From: Pseudomonas sp. WS 5079
GTDB taxonomy: Bacteria; Pseudomonadota; Gammaproteobacteria; Pseudomonadales; Pseudomonadaceae
DNA: 64,000 bases
Direction: 5' to 3'
NCBI RefSeq assembly: GCF_012985465.1
Contig: NZ_JAAQWN010000008.1
Location: forward strand, 186,001 to 250,000
The position numbers were made by a program, and so were the translations under genes. Positions 18,850 through 27,773 of the stretch are shown here, one piece after another. Position 1 is the stretch's first letter. Each line of letters begins with the position of its first letter. The notes beneath the pieces were generated by a model, which made no database searches, was not told the DNA's origin, and saw only the letters and a program-made list of their open reading frames with translations.

Positions 18850-19243
18850 GTTGTTTGAGGACCCATTGGAAGTTTAAGTTGCGAAATAATGCAGCGGCGT
18901 CCTGCCCCGCCAATAAAGGCGCAGGGTCCAGGGTATTACGCGGTGGGCAGATGGTGCCCGATCAACGTCGGCAACGCTATTGATTACTCATTGCGCAGGG
19001 CTCCTGGCGGCACAGACGGACCGTGGCAGGAAAATAAAGCGGGGGAATTGTCTTGGATGAAGTGTGAAAATTTTGTGCAGCGAATATCTCGAAACACAAA
19101 TCTACAGAACACAGCGTAATTAAAGGTGGGAGCGGGCTTGCTCGCGATAGCGGTGTATCAGTACCAGATTGATTGGCTGACACACCGTTATCGCGAGCAA
19201 GCCCGCTCCCACATTATTTATATCTGCTTGTACCCGCTGAGGG
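18850..19243. other. Intergenic region with a REPIN
   Basis: About 390 bases without a gene. The first half is presumably the promoter region of the minus-strand sulfatase gene. AT-rich sequence near 19050-19120 (GTGAAAATTTTGTGCAGCG) precedes a full REPIN at 19125-19213. No start with a ribosome-binding site leads into a plausible protein. Confidence 0.5.
19125..19213. repeat. REPIN
   Basis: Forward REP GGTGGGAGCGGGCTTGCTCG and inverted REP CGAGCAAGCCCGCTCCCACA flank a spacer with matching inner arms (TAGCGGTGT / ACACCGTTA), a typical full-length REPIN of about 89 bases. Confidence 0.92.
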
Positions 19244-19435
19244 TCAGATCCGCACATTGCCCCGTGGCCCGGCGATGGCCCAGATAATCAGGCCCAGTAC
19301 CGGCAACAGCAGGATCAACAGGATCCACAACACTTTGGCCCCGGTGCTGGCGCCGCTTTTGAACACGTTGATGATCGCCCAGATATCCAGCGCCAGGATG
19401 ATCAACCCGATCAGACCATTAAATGTGGAACCCAT
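19244..19435 (-). CDS. PLDc N-terminal domain small membrane protein
   Basis: 63 residues with two membrane helices (GLIGLIILALDIWAIINVF and VLWILLILLLPVLGLIIWAI) joined by a short polar loop. This is the PLDc_N arrangement that also occurs at the N-terminus of cardiolipin synthases, here as a stand-alone protein ending in IAGPRG. Function is unknown. The stop lies close to the REPIN on its downstream side. Confidence 0.85.
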   Translation of the reverse strand: MGSTFNGLIGLIILALDIWAIINVFKSGASTGAKVLWILLILLLPVLGLIIWAIAGPRGNVRI

Positions 19436-19502
19436 GGTGTCGCTCCTAAGTGAGGGTTTGCCTGTTTAGGATAGCCAGCCCTGACGAGGGTTCCGTTTTA
19501 TT

Positions 19503-20033
19503 TCAGACATGCACTGCGATGCGCAGGGCTTCCAGGGACGGTTCGCCCTTGATCCCGAGTTCGGCACACAACGCCAGCACCCGTGACACGTCGTTGCCAT
19601 ATACCAACACCGCCTGGATCTCGTCATCGAGCAACTGGCTGAAGTTCATCAGGGTATAGCCGCCGTTTTCCGGGTTCATGGCGTCGAGCTGGATCTGGAT
19701 GCGATTGAGCGCCGTCAGGGCTTCGGTCTTGGCCAGTTGCTTGGGCTTGAGGTTGAACGCTACGTCGGGGCCAAAGGAGGCGACGATCTGGGCGAACAGG
19801 TCCTGGTAGGTATCGGCCTGGAACAGCACCGTCTCCGGCAGGCTGCCCACCACAATCCACTCGCCCAGGGGGATGGGGAAGCTGTCGTCGTAGTTGATAT
19901 CGGGGTTGGCCGCCAGGAATCCATCGGCATCGGCGTAGGCCTGACTGGCCTCATCGGCGATCCGCACGATCTCGGCGTCGCCCAGGCAACCGGAACTGAT
20001 TTTAGTGATGAGTTCGACGAGCGCGGTGTTCAT
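19503..20033 (-). CDS. Conserved hypothetical protein downstream of ankyrin gene
   Basis: 176 residues, acidic, with no membrane segment, signal or recognised catalytic motif. The middle (IPLGEWIVVGSLPETVLFQA) looks like a beta-rich core and the rest like helices. Start ATG 20033. It begins 41 bases after the ankyrin gene on the same strand, so the two are probably co-transcribed. I do not recognise the family. Confidence 0.75.
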   Translation of the reverse strand: MNTALVELITKISSGCLGDAEIVRIADEASQAYADADGFLAANPDINYDDSFPIPLGEWIVVGSLPETVLFQADTYQDLFAQIVASFGPDVAFNLKPKQLAKTEALTALNRIQIQLDAMNPENGGYTLMNFSQLLDDEIQAVLVYGNDVSRVLALCAELGIKGEPSLEALRIAVHV

Positions 20034-20074
20034 GGGCGAATCCTGTGGCGAGGCTGATTTTGAGGGCGCAAAGC

Positions 20075-20590
20075 CTACACCAGTTTTTGCAACTGCGCCG
20101 TCGTATCCGCTGCTCCCATGGCCTGGGCCGCACCCAGCGCGGTCACACCCTGGGCATCCGTGGCCTTGGGGTTGGCCCCGACGCTGAGCAGGTACTCGAC
20201 CATCTCGGTACGGTTGAACATCGCCGCCATCATCAGCGCCGTGCGGCCATCGGCAGAAGCGCCGTCAACCGGGCTGCCGCCCTCGATCAACGCCTTGACC
20301 ACCGCCAGGTTGCCCTTGAATGCCGCGCCGGCAATCGGCAGTTGGTTCTTATCGTTGGCGATCTGCGGGTCGGCCTTGAACTCCAGCAGCACCTTCACCG
20401 CCTCGGCGTGCCCGTGGTAGGCGGACAACATCAACAAGGTGTCGCCATTGTGGTTACGCAGATTGACCGGCAAGCCCTTGGCCAGCAGCGCGGCCAGCAT
20501 GGCGGCATCGCCTCGACGGGCGACGTCGAAGACCTGCTCGGCAAATTCGGCGGCTTCTTCTTCGGTCATTTGTTTGGCTTGATCTGACAT
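20075..20590 (-). CDS. Ankyrin repeat protein
   Basis: 171 residues with about four ankyrin repeats: NGDTLLMLSAYHGHAEAVKV, NQLPIAGAAFKGNLAVVKAL, DGRTALMMAAMFNRTEMVEY, and a last incomplete one (GVTALGAAQAMG). An N-terminal acidic helix precedes them. There is no signal peptide, so it is cytosolic. Such short ankyrin proteins mediate protein-protein binding; the likely partner is the downstream hypothetical protein, an inference from linkage only. Confidence 0.88.
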   Translation of the reverse strand: MSDQAKQMTEEEAAEFAEQVFDVARRGDAAMLAALLAKGLPVNLRNHNGDTLLMLSAYHGHAEAVKVLLEFKADPQIANDKNQLPIAGAAFKGNLAVVKALIEGGSPVDGASADGRTALMMAAMFNRTEMVEYLLSVGANPKATDAQGVTALGAAQAMGAADTTAQLQKLV

Positions 20591-20699
20591 CTGCGGCTCC
20601 CTGGAGGGTGTGGCGTAAGGCCGTCAGTTTCCCGAGCAGCGCCACGCCTGTCACCCCTTTTCTATCGAAAGCTTCGATAGCCAGACTCTATCAAGTGCC

Positions 20700-22526
20700 T
20701 TAGTAGCGATACTTTCCGCCCTGGATATCCGCCAGCACCTGGCCGGTTACCGGTACGTAGGCATCCGTACCCGGCAGCCAGGCATACAGTGGATCGTCGC
20801 CGACCCGGGCCGGGTCGAACGCCTCTTCCTTGAGCCGCACCTTCTGGTACTTGAAGGTGCCGGTGGTTTCCATCTTCACCTTGATCCGCAGGAACAGCGG
20901 CACCGCATAGGCTGGCATCTGGCTCTGGGCGAACTGCAGCAACGCCTGCATATCCAGGGTGGCCAGGGATTCGGACGGGGTAATCGCGGCCATTCCGGCA
21001 CGACCGTTGGTGTTGGCGATCTCCACCCCGTAGGCCACCGCCTCAGTGATCTGCGGGTGCTGCATAAAGATGTTCTCCACTTCGGTGGTGGAGACGTTCT
21101 CGCCCTTCCAGCGATAGGTGTCGCCCAGGCGGTCGACGAACTGCGCATGGCCAAAGCCGATACTGCGCAACAGATCGCCGGTGTTGAAATAGCGATCGCC
21201 CTTCTCGAACACATCACTCAACACCACCTTGCGGTTCTTTTCCGGGTCGGTGTAGCCATCGAACGGCGCTTTGTCGTCGATCCTGGCCAGCAGCAGGCCC
21301 TGGCCGCCCTTCTGCACTTCACGCATAAACCCATTGCTGCCACGGATCGGCTCGCAGGTGTCGTGGGCGTAGTCCACCAGCGCCCAGTGCATCAGGGAAA
21401 AGCCGATGGTGTTGTCGAAATTCAGCACGTTGGTGAAGCCGATATTGCCGTCGCTGGCCGCGTACAGCTCGCAGATATGATCGACGCCAAAGCGCTCCTT
21501 GAACGGCCCCCAAACACCGGGACGCAAGCCGTTGCCGATCATCTTCACCACGCGGTTGTCGCGGTCGCGCTCGCTGGGCGGCTGGTCGATCAGGTAGCGG
21601 CACAACTCGCCGACGTAACCCAGGGTAGTTGCGTTGAATTTGCGCACATCGTCCCAGAACTGGCTGGCGCTGAACTTGCGGCGGATGGCAAACCCCGACG
21701 CGCCGGCAATCGCCGAGCCCCAGCACACACACAGCCCGGTGGCGTGGTACAGCGGCAGGGTGCAATAGACGACGTCTTCAGGACCCATGTCCAGGGCAAT
21801 GGTGCCGAAGCTGGCCGAGGACTTCATCCAGCGGCCATGCTTGAAGATGCCGGCCTTGGGCAAGCCCGTGGTGCCGGAGGTGTAGATATAGAAGCAGGGG
21901 TCGTTGAAGTAGATCTGTTGGCTGCTGGCCGGGTTATCCGTCGAGCAGTCCGCGCTGGCGGCCATCAGGTCGATATAGCCCTGGGGCACCGGCGCCGCCT
22001 GCTGATCGGCGACATACCAGGTACGCAGCGGATCAATCGCCACCTGCCCCCGCACCGCGTCGAAGGCCTCGACCAATTCGGCGCCGACTACAATCGCCAC
22101 GGGGTTGACCAGGGTCAGGCTATGCACCAGCACCGCCTGGGTTTGCGCGGTGTTGAGCATGGCGCAGATACCGCCGATCTTGGCCACCGCCAGTACAGTC
22201 AGCAACAGCTCAGGGCGGTTTTCGATAAATAGGGCGACCACATCGCCCTTGCCAATGCCTTGGGCCTGCAAGTGATGGGCGATGCGATTGGCGTGCTGGT
22301 TGGCCTGGCGGTAACTGAGCACCTGGTCGCCATATAACAGCGCGGCGCCCTCGGGGTTGCGCTGGGTAGCCTGCTCGAAGGTCCAGCCCAGCCCGCAGGG
22401 CTGGTCGGGGTCAGTGATGTTGGCGACGCGGATCCCGCGCACCAACCGTGGCAGGGCCCTGACAATGGTCGGCACCTTACGCAACATCATGCCGAGGGTG
22501 ATCATCTCGCTGTTCGGATTGCTCAT
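20700..22526 (-). CDS. Long-chain acyl-CoA synthetase (FATP/FadD6-like)
   Basis: 608-residue AMP-forming ligase. The P-loop is YIYTSGTTGLPKAG at about 219-232. The A5-type segment is ELYAASDGNIGF, where typical acyl-CoA synthetases have YGxTE, which fits the very-long-chain/FATP branch (YxxTEG/N). GDRYFNTGDLL and the hinge DRLGDTYRWKGENVSTTEVE follow, and the C-terminal catalytic lysine is in GTFKYQK. It activates fatty acids to CoA esters, probably at the inner membrane. Monocistronic. Confidence 0.88.
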   Translation of the reverse strand: MSNPNSEMITLGMMLRKVPTIVRALPRLVRGIRVANITDPDQPCGLGWTFEQATQRNPEGAALLYGDQVLSYRQANQHANRIAHHLQAQGIGKGDVVALFIENRPELLLTVLAVAKIGGICAMLNTAQTQAVLVHSLTLVNPVAIVVGAELVEAFDAVRGQVAIDPLRTWYVADQQAAPVPQGYIDLMAASADCSTDNPASSQQIYFNDPCFYIYTSGTTGLPKAGIFKHGRWMKSSASFGTIALDMGPEDVVYCTLPLYHATGLCVCWGSAIAGASGFAIRRKFSASQFWDDVRKFNATTLGYVGELCRYLIDQPPSERDRDNRVVKMIGNGLRPGVWGPFKERFGVDHICELYAASDGNIGFTNVLNFDNTIGFSLMHWALVDYAHDTCEPIRGSNGFMREVQKGGQGLLLARIDDKAPFDGYTDPEKNRKVVLSDVFEKGDRYFNTGDLLRSIGFGHAQFVDRLGDTYRWKGENVSTTEVENIFMQHPQITEAVAYGVEIANTNGRAGMAAITPSESLATLDMQALLQFAQSQMPAYAVPLFLRIKVKMETTGTFKYQKVRLKEEAFDPARVGDDPLYAWLPGTDAYVPVTGQVLADIQGGKYRY

Positions 22527-22876
22527 GCACAGAAGTCCTTTTTCTTATTGTTGGTAGGGTGCGCGGGCCTTCATGCGGCGTAGGACCGTTCCTGAATGCC
22601 TTGCAGGAAAATACGCCAGCCGTTCCTTGGCTGTACACGCAGGATTTGCAATGTTTTGTATCCCGCCCAGAGGTGAACGCCAGCACCGCTCGTCAGCGGC
22701 CAATAGCGCAAAATGCAGGATGCACGATGGCCATTCATGCATATTGCACGAATCTGAAAATTTCGAATTTTTATAAGATGCTGATTTATATGATGTTTTT
22801 ATAAATAGCGATACTGGCACAATCACTGCACCTATCACTCCATGCCGCACAACACGAGCCAATGGAGCCGATAGAC
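22527..22876. other. Divergent intergenic region, AT-rich right half
   Basis: About 350 bases between the acyl-CoA synthetase and DUF3509 genes. Bases 22740-22815 are strikingly AT-rich for this genome (CTGAAAATTTCGAATTTTTA, then TTTATATGATGTTTTTATA). This is probably the promoter/UP-element area of the DUF3509 gene. I found no supported gene. Confidence 0.5.
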
Positions 22877-23155
22877 ATGAGCCTGATCCAAGACAAATTC
22901 GCTTCTGTATTCTCCAACTACGACGTCACCACCCAGCCACGTCCCGACGGTGGCATCCTGCTGACCCTGCGCAACACCGAGGGCAAGCAGATCAAGCGCT
23001 CGATCTCGTACCAGCAACTGCACACCGCCGACCAACTGACCTGGGTCATTAGCGCAATCCGCCGTGACCTGGCAGAACAGGCCAGCGAGTTGCCACAGAT
23101 TTCGATGCTGCAAAGCCAGCATCGCTTTGCCCTGCCGACCTACCACTCGGCCTGA
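22877..23155 (+). CDS. DUF3509 family protein
   Basis: 92 residues (MSLIQDKFASVFSNYDVTTQ...). It matches the Pseudomonas-restricted DUF3509 family: a short beta-rich segment RPDGGILLTLRNTEGKQIKR followed by a helix QLTWVISAIRRDLA. Function is unknown. ATG 22877 is chosen because GGAG lies nine bases upstream; the ATG at 22862 has no such site. A strong terminator follows, so the unit is monocistronic. Confidence 0.85.
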   Translation: MSLIQDKFASVFSNYDVTTQPRPDGGILLTLRNTEGKQIKRSISYQQLHTADQLTWVISAIRRDLAEQASELPQISMLQSQHRFALPTYHSA

Positions 23156-23172
23156 GTACCAGCTTGTTTCCC

Positions 23173-23209
23173 AGGGCCGTGAAGCCGTTGCGCTTCACGG
23201 CCCTTTTTT
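23173..23209 (+). terminator. Rho-independent terminator of the DUF3509 gene
   Basis: AGGGCCGTGAAG, loop, CTTCACGGCCCT followed by seven T. Perfect 12-bp stem. It directly abuts the 3' end of the convergent LuxR-type gene. Confidence 0.92.
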
Positions 23210-23511
23210 TACCCGCATAAACCGCGCCGGATCGCTTCGCTTGCCGCCTGGACCCGGTTATTGACGTGCAACTTGCTGTAGATATTGCGCAAATGAAACT
23301 TCACCGTGGCCTGTGAGACACAGCGGATCCGGCTGATTTCCCACACTGTCTTGCCCTCCGTGGCCCAGCGCAGTATTTCCAACTCCTTGGCGGTCAACGG
23401 TTTATCCGGCAACGCCAGTTGCGCGCCGCCGGCCTGGCCGTCGCATGCCTGTACACAGGCTTCGTCTGCCGCAGGCTCCACGGATGGGGTTGGCTCCTCT
23501 GGGCTGCTCAT
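23209..23511 (-). CDS. Single-domain LuxR-type HTH regulator
   Basis: 100 residues. The N-terminal ~37 are low-complexity and acidic (SSPEEPTPSVEPAADEA). The rest is a complete LuxR/GerE helix-turn-helix: PLTAKELEILRWATEGKTVW, EISRIRCVSQATVKFHLRNI, YSKLHVNNRVQAASEAIRRG. No receiver or autoinducer-binding domain is present, so any signal must act through expression or another protein. Targets are unknown. About 210 bases of AT-rich sequence separate it from the next gene upstream. Confidence 0.88.
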   Translation of the reverse strand: MSSPEEPTPSVEPAADEACVQACDGQAGGAQLALPDKPLTAKELEILRWATEGKTVWEISRIRCVSQATVKFHLRNIYSKLHVNNRVQAASEAIRRGLCG

Positions 23512-23725
23512 ACATACCTCTCCGTCTCTTATTGATTTGCACTGTCAATAATCGGATTCCTCCTATTGACAGACGAAATACACAGCGACGGGAGAGTTAC
23601 ATAAAGCCTGGGATTAACACATCGACCCACAGACAAATAGCTAGAACTTACAAACTATAGAGCCCATTCCCACAAACTTTTCCAACTTAGGTGTATTGAA
23701 TAAGTTTTCGGAGAGTGAACTAACG

Positions 23726-24271
23726 TCAATCATCCAACCCAGGGAAATGTTGCGCGATGTCACTGCCGCTTACTTGCGCAACGGCCCCGGACGCCGTCTG
23801 GAACAGGCTGATCGCGACCACGCGCGGCTCTTCCCCCAAGTCGAACCAGCGCGGCATGCCGGCAGGGATGCGCAGCAGGTCGTGTTTTTCGCAGAGCACC
23901 GTGTACACGTAATCGTCGATGTGCAAGCCGAGCAACCCACGCCCGGCGGCAAACAGACGGATTTCGTCGGCATCATGGCGATACTCGTCGCGCAAACCTG
24001 TAGCCACGGCATCCTTTTGCGGATGCTCACGACTCACGCTCAACACCTGCACCTGCGCATAACCGTGTGCCGTCATGCAGGTGTCGATTTGCGCCTGGTA
24101 CGCTGCGCTCACCTCGGCCGCACTGGCGCCGGCCTCGACACGGGTACTCGCCTGCCAGCGCTCGAAACCCACGCCCTGCTCGGCCAGGGTCGAGGCAATG
24201 TCGTCAGCGTGGGTCAGGACCTTGTTCGGGGTGTCCGGGGTAGAAACGTGATAAACGCAAAGAATGCTCAT
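23726..24271 (-). CDS. Acireductone dioxygenase-like cupin with two metal-ligand substitutions
   Basis: 181 residues aligning end to end with acireductone dioxygenase (MtnD), the methionine-salvage enzyme that oxidises 1,2-dihydroxy-3-keto-5-methylthiopentene (GFERWQAST, NPQK-like HPQKDAVA, LHIDDYVYTVLCEKHDLL, WFDLGEEP). The metal site of the family is His-x-His-x3-Glu plus a later His (96/98/102/140 in Klebsiella). Here it reads Y97-R-H99-x3-E103, and R141 stands in PRWFD where PHWFD is expected. Two of three His ligands are therefore missing. In PAO1 as I recall, mtnB, mtnD and mtnC sit together at this locus; only this gene is present here. Probable pseudoenzyme or a changed function. Confidence 0.8.
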   Translation of the reverse strand: MSILCVYHVSTPDTPNKVLTHADDIASTLAEQGVGFERWQASTRVEAGASAAEVSAAYQAQIDTCMTAHGYAQVQVLSVSREHPQKDAVATGLRDEYRHDADEIRLFAAGRGLLGLHIDDYVYTVLCEKHDLLRIPAGMPRWFDLGEEPRVVAISLFQTASGAVAQVSGSDIAQHFPGLDD

Positions 24272-24317
24272 AAAAAGGGTCCTCGGGCGGTAAGAGTCTG
24301 CAGATGATGGGCCGGGC

Positions 24318-25466
24318 TCACGGCCGCTCCTCGGGCAAGCGCTGCGCCATGATCAACGCAGCGGCCAGGGCTGCGAGGCTGGCGATACTGAAGGTCAGGG
24401 TCGGCCCCAACTGGTTCCAGCTATACCCGGAATACAAGGCGCCCAGCGCGCCGCCGGTACCGGCCAGCGCGGCGTAAAGGGCCTGGCCCTGGCCTTGTTG
24501 GCGCGCACCGAAGCTGCGCTGCACAAATTGGATGGCCGCTGCATGAAAGCTGCCAAAGGTTGCGGCATGCAGCAATTGGGCAAATAGCAGCACCCACAGG
24601 AACTCGGCGAACGCGCCCAGCAACAACCAGCGCAACGCCGCCAACAGGAAACTGGCCACCAGCACCCGGCGCACCGAGAAGCGCGAGAGGATCCGGCTCA
24701 TGGCCATGAACATCAGCACTTCCGCCACGACGCCCAGGGCCCACAACAGACCAATCACGCCACGGCTGTAACCGAGGCTTTCCAGGTGCAGGGTGAGGAA
24801 GGTGTAGTACGGGCCGTGGCTCATTTGCATCAAGGCGACACAAGCATAAAACGCCAGCACACCTGGGCTGCGCAGTTGCCGCAGGAAGCCGTCGCCGGCA
24901 CCGCGCTCGCCCGTGGCAGCCGGCTGGGCATTGGGCACCCACCAGCTGGCACCGATGATACCGGCCATGATCAATACGATCGCCACCGGGTAGATATCCA
25001 GGCTCAGGGCCTCGAACAGCCGCCCCAGGGCGACGACGGCGAGGATGAACCCCACCGAACCCCACAGGCGGACCTGGCTGTAGCGCGAGGTCTGGCCTTG
25101 CAGGTGCGCCAGGGTGATGACCTCGAACTGCGGCAATACCGCGTGCCAGAAGAACGCATGCAGGGCCATCACCAGCGCCAGCCAGGCGTAGCTCTGGCTG
25201 ACAAAGATCAGCGAAAAACTGAGCAGCGTACACACCGCGCCAAAACGCACGATGGCCAGGCGCCGACCGGTGTAGTCCCCCAGCCAGCCCCAGATATTGG
25301 GGGCCACGCAGCGCATCAGCATCGGGATTGCAACCAACTCGCCAATACGCGCGCTGGAGAACCCCAGATGATGGAAGTACAGCGCCAGGAACGGCGCCGT
25401 CGCCCCCAGCAGGGCGAAATAGAACAGATAGAAGCTGGAAAGTCGCCAGTACGGGAGTGCGGTCAC
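24318..25466 (-). CDS. MFS transporter, HcaT/3-phenylpropionate-type
   Basis: 382 residues with about 12 membrane segments and the short loops of the MFS_1-like/HcaT group (MTALPYWRLSSFYLFYFALL, GATAPFLALYFHHLGFS; GWLGDYTGRR is the loop-2 motif A variant). Start is GTG 25466. It lies immediately downstream of aroC (11-base gap), so the two are probably co-transcribed, as in other pseudomonads. The substrate is not known; the HcaT name is by similarity only. Confidence 0.88.
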   Translation of the reverse strand: MTALPYWRLSSFYLFYFALLGATAPFLALYFHHLGFSSARIGELVAIPMLMRCVAPNIWGWLGDYTGRRLAIVRFGAVCTLLSFSLIFVSQSYAWLALVMALHAFFWHAVLPQFEVITLAHLQGQTSRYSQVRLWGSVGFILAVVALGRLFEALSLDIYPVAIVLIMAGIIGASWWVPNAQPAATGERGAGDGFLRQLRSPGVLAFYACVALMQMSHGPYYTFLTLHLESLGYSRGVIGLLWALGVVAEVLMFMAMSRILSRFSVRRVLVASFLLAALRWLLLGAFAEFLWVLLFAQLLHAATFGSFHAAAIQFVQRSFGARQQGQGQALYAALAGTGGALGALYSGYSWNQLGPTLTFSIASLAALAAALIMAQRLPEERP

Positions 25467-25476
25467 GGTCAGACCG

Positions 25477-26568
25477 TCACAGCTGGCCCAGTACCGGGGT
25501 ACTTACACGCACATCGGCATTCTGCCCACGGTGCCGCAGCAGGTGATCCATCAGCACAATGGCCATCATTGCCTCGGCAATCGGCGTGGCGCGGATGCCA
25601 ACGCACGGGTCATGGCGGCCCTTGGTGATCACGTCCACCGGGTTGCCATGCACATCAATGGAGCGCCCCGGCGTGGTGATGCTCGACGTCGGCTTGAGCG
25701 CCAGGTGCGCCACAATCGGCTGGCCGGACGAGATGCCGCCAAGAATGCCGCCCGCATTGTTGCTGACAAAACCTTCTGGGGTCAGCTCATCGCGGTGCTC
25801 GGTGCCGCGCTGGGCCACGCAGGCGAAACCGGCGCCGATTTCCACGCCCTTGACCGCGTTGATGCTCATCAGCGCGTGGGCCAGTTCAGCGTCCAGGCGG
25901 TCGAAAATCGGCTCGCCCAGGCCCGGCATCACCCCTTCGGCGACCACGGTGATCTTTGCACCCACCGAATCCTGGTCACGGCGCAGCTGGTCCATATAGG
26001 CCTCCAGCTCCGGCACCTTGTCCGGGTCGGGGCTGAAGAAGGCGTTGTCTTGCACGCTGTCCCAGCTCTTGAACGGGATTTCGATCGGGCCCAACTGGCT
26101 CATGTAGCCACGGATCACAATGCCCTGGGTTGCCAGGTACTTCTTGGCAATGGCCCCGGCGGCCACGCGCATTGCGGTTTCCCGCGCCGAACTGCGGCCA
26201 CCGCCACGGTAGTCGCGCTCGCCGTATTTATGGTGGTAGGTGTAGTCGGCGTGGGCCGGGCGGAACAGATCCTTGATTGCCGAGTAGTCCTTGGACTTCT
26301 GGTCGGTGTTGCGGATCAGCAGGCCAATGGCGCAGCCGGTGGTGCGGCCTTCGAACACGCCGGAGAGGATTTCGACTTCGTCGGGCTCCTGGCGCTGGGT
26401 GGTGTGGCGGCTGGTGCCAGGCTTGCGGCGGTCGAGGTCGCGCTGCAGGTCGTCCAGGGACAGCTCAAGGCCGGGCGGGCAGCCGTCGACAATGGCGACC
26501 AACGCCGGGCCATGGCTTTCGCCCGCGGTGGTGACAGTGAACAGCTTGCCGTAGGTATTGCCGGACAT
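25477..26568 (-). CDS. aroC: Chorismate synthase
   Basis: Last step of the shikimate pathway: eliminates phosphate from EPSP to give chorismate, using reduced FMN. 363 residues with the family signatures: GxSHG near the start (TTAGESHGPALVAIVDGCPP), the basic stretch RRKPGTSRHTTQRQEPDEVE, GERDYRGGGRSSARETAMRV, and RATPIAEAM near the end. Start ATG 26568. The first gene of a likely aroC-MFS unit. Confidence 0.98.
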   Translation of the reverse strand: MSGNTYGKLFTVTTAGESHGPALVAIVDGCPPGLELSLDDLQRDLDRRKPGTSRHTTQRQEPDEVEILSGVFEGRTTGCAIGLLIRNTDQKSKDYSAIKDLFRPAHADYTYHHKYGERDYRGGGRSSARETAMRVAAGAIAKKYLATQGIVIRGYMSQLGPIEIPFKSWDSVQDNAFFSPDPDKVPELEAYMDQLRRDQDSVGAKITVVAEGVMPGLGEPIFDRLDAELAHALMSINAVKGVEIGAGFACVAQRGTEHRDELTPEGFVSNNAGGILGGISSGQPIVAHLALKPTSSITTPGRSIDVHGNPVDVITKGRHDPCVGIRATPIAEAMMAIVLMDHLLRHRGQNADVRVSTPVLGQL

Positions 26569-26710
26569 GCAGAGCGCTCCGTGAAATCAGTTGAATCAAC
26601 TCAACCGTGATAACTAAGCGCGCCAGTATACGCAGGCTCACCCAGTAGTTCATCCTCGAAACCTTCCCGGTAGACGTTGGTCCAACCGGCACCTTCCTCA
26701 TGATGGCGCG

Positions 26711-27673
26711 ATGATGCTGCGAGTTTTGCTGTTCACCCTCACCCTGTTCTGTACCGTCGCCCACGCCGCCAGCCCTGTGGTGCTGCAACGCCCCATCAGC
26801 CTGGACACCGGCAGCGGCGAGTTGTTTGGCTCTCTGTTGCTACCCCAATCTGACAAACCGGTGCCCGTGGTGCTGATCATCGCCGGCTCCGGCCCCACCG
26901 ACCGCAACGGCAACAGCGCCGAAGGCGCACGCAACGACAGCCTCAAGCGCCTGGCCTTGGTCCTGGCCCGGCATAACATTGCCAGCGTGCGCTACGACAA
27001 ACGCGGCGTGGCCGCCAGCCTCAAGGCCACACCCGACGAGCGCAACCTGACCCTGGACGCCTATGTCGCCGACGCGGTGGCCTGGGGCCAATTGCTCAAG
27101 GCCGATCCACGTTTCGGGCCCCTGGTGGTACTGGGCCACAGTGAGGGCGCCTTGGTGGCTGCCCTCGCCGCCCCTGAACTCGAGCCTGCCGGGGTGATCT
27201 CCCTGTCCGGCAGTGCCCGCCCGGTAGACCAGGTGATTCGCCAGCAACTGGCAGATCACATGCCGCCGGCCCTGCTGCTGCGCAGCAACCAAATCCTTGA
27301 TCGACTCAAGGCCGGCCAGGTGGATGCCGATGTGCCAGGCCCGCTGCAAGGGATTTTCCGTCCCAGCGTGCAGCCATACCTGATCAGCCTGTTTCGTGCC
27401 GACCCCGCAGCGGCGTTCGCCCGCTTGACGATGCCGGCCCTGATCGTCCAGGGCACCACCGACCTGCAAGTGGGAGTGGCCGATGCCGAAAGGCTCAAGC
27501 AGGCCAAACCCGACGCAGAACTGGCGGTGATCCCCGGCATGAATCACGTGATGCGCATCGTACCCAACGATGTGAAACAGCAATTGAGCTCCTACAACGA
27601 CCCGCAGTTGCCCCTCGCCGATGCGCTGGGCAGGCGCCTGGTTGGCTTTATCGACGGACTTCGCCCCCGATAA
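26711..27673 (+). CDS. Secreted alpha/beta hydrolase
   Basis: 320 residues with a signal peptide (MMLRVLLFTLTLFCTVAHAA), so periplasmic or outer. The nucleophile elbow is GHSEG (about residue 144), the oxyanion region is IIAGSGPTDRNGN, the acid is probably in VQGTTDLQVG, and the catalytic His is in GMNHVMR. This is the BAAT/acyl-CoA thioester hydrolase-like alpha/beta hydrolase group, often annotated only as hydrolase. Substrate is unknown. The start could be either of two adjacent ATGs. Confidence 0.85.
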   Translation: MMLRVLLFTLTLFCTVAHAASPVVLQRPISLDTGSGELFGSLLLPQSDKPVPVVLIIAGSGPTDRNGNSAEGARNDSLKRLALVLARHNIASVRYDKRGVAASLKATPDERNLTLDAYVADAVAWGQLLKADPRFGPLVVLGHSEGALVAALAAPELEPAGVISLSGSARPVDQVIRQQLADHMPPALLLRSNQILDRLKAGQVDADVPGPLQGIFRPSVQPYLISLFRADPAAAFARLTMPALIVQGTTDLQVGVADAERLKQAKPDAELAVIPGMNHVMRIVPNDVKQQLSSYNDPQLPLADALGRRLVGFIDGLRPR

Positions 27674-27773
27674 GCGACTATTGCCCCTCCAGTCCTGGAG
27701 AAAACGGCCGATAAGCACAGGGTCGACAGCAAAAAGCCTGTCGACTTGCTGGGCTTGGACAGGATCGCGCCGA

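Noticed and set aside
22559..22862. Short open frames between the acyl-CoA synthetase and DUF3509 genes
   Set aside because: No ribosome-binding sites, no coding-like composition, and they run through AT-rich probable promoter sequence.
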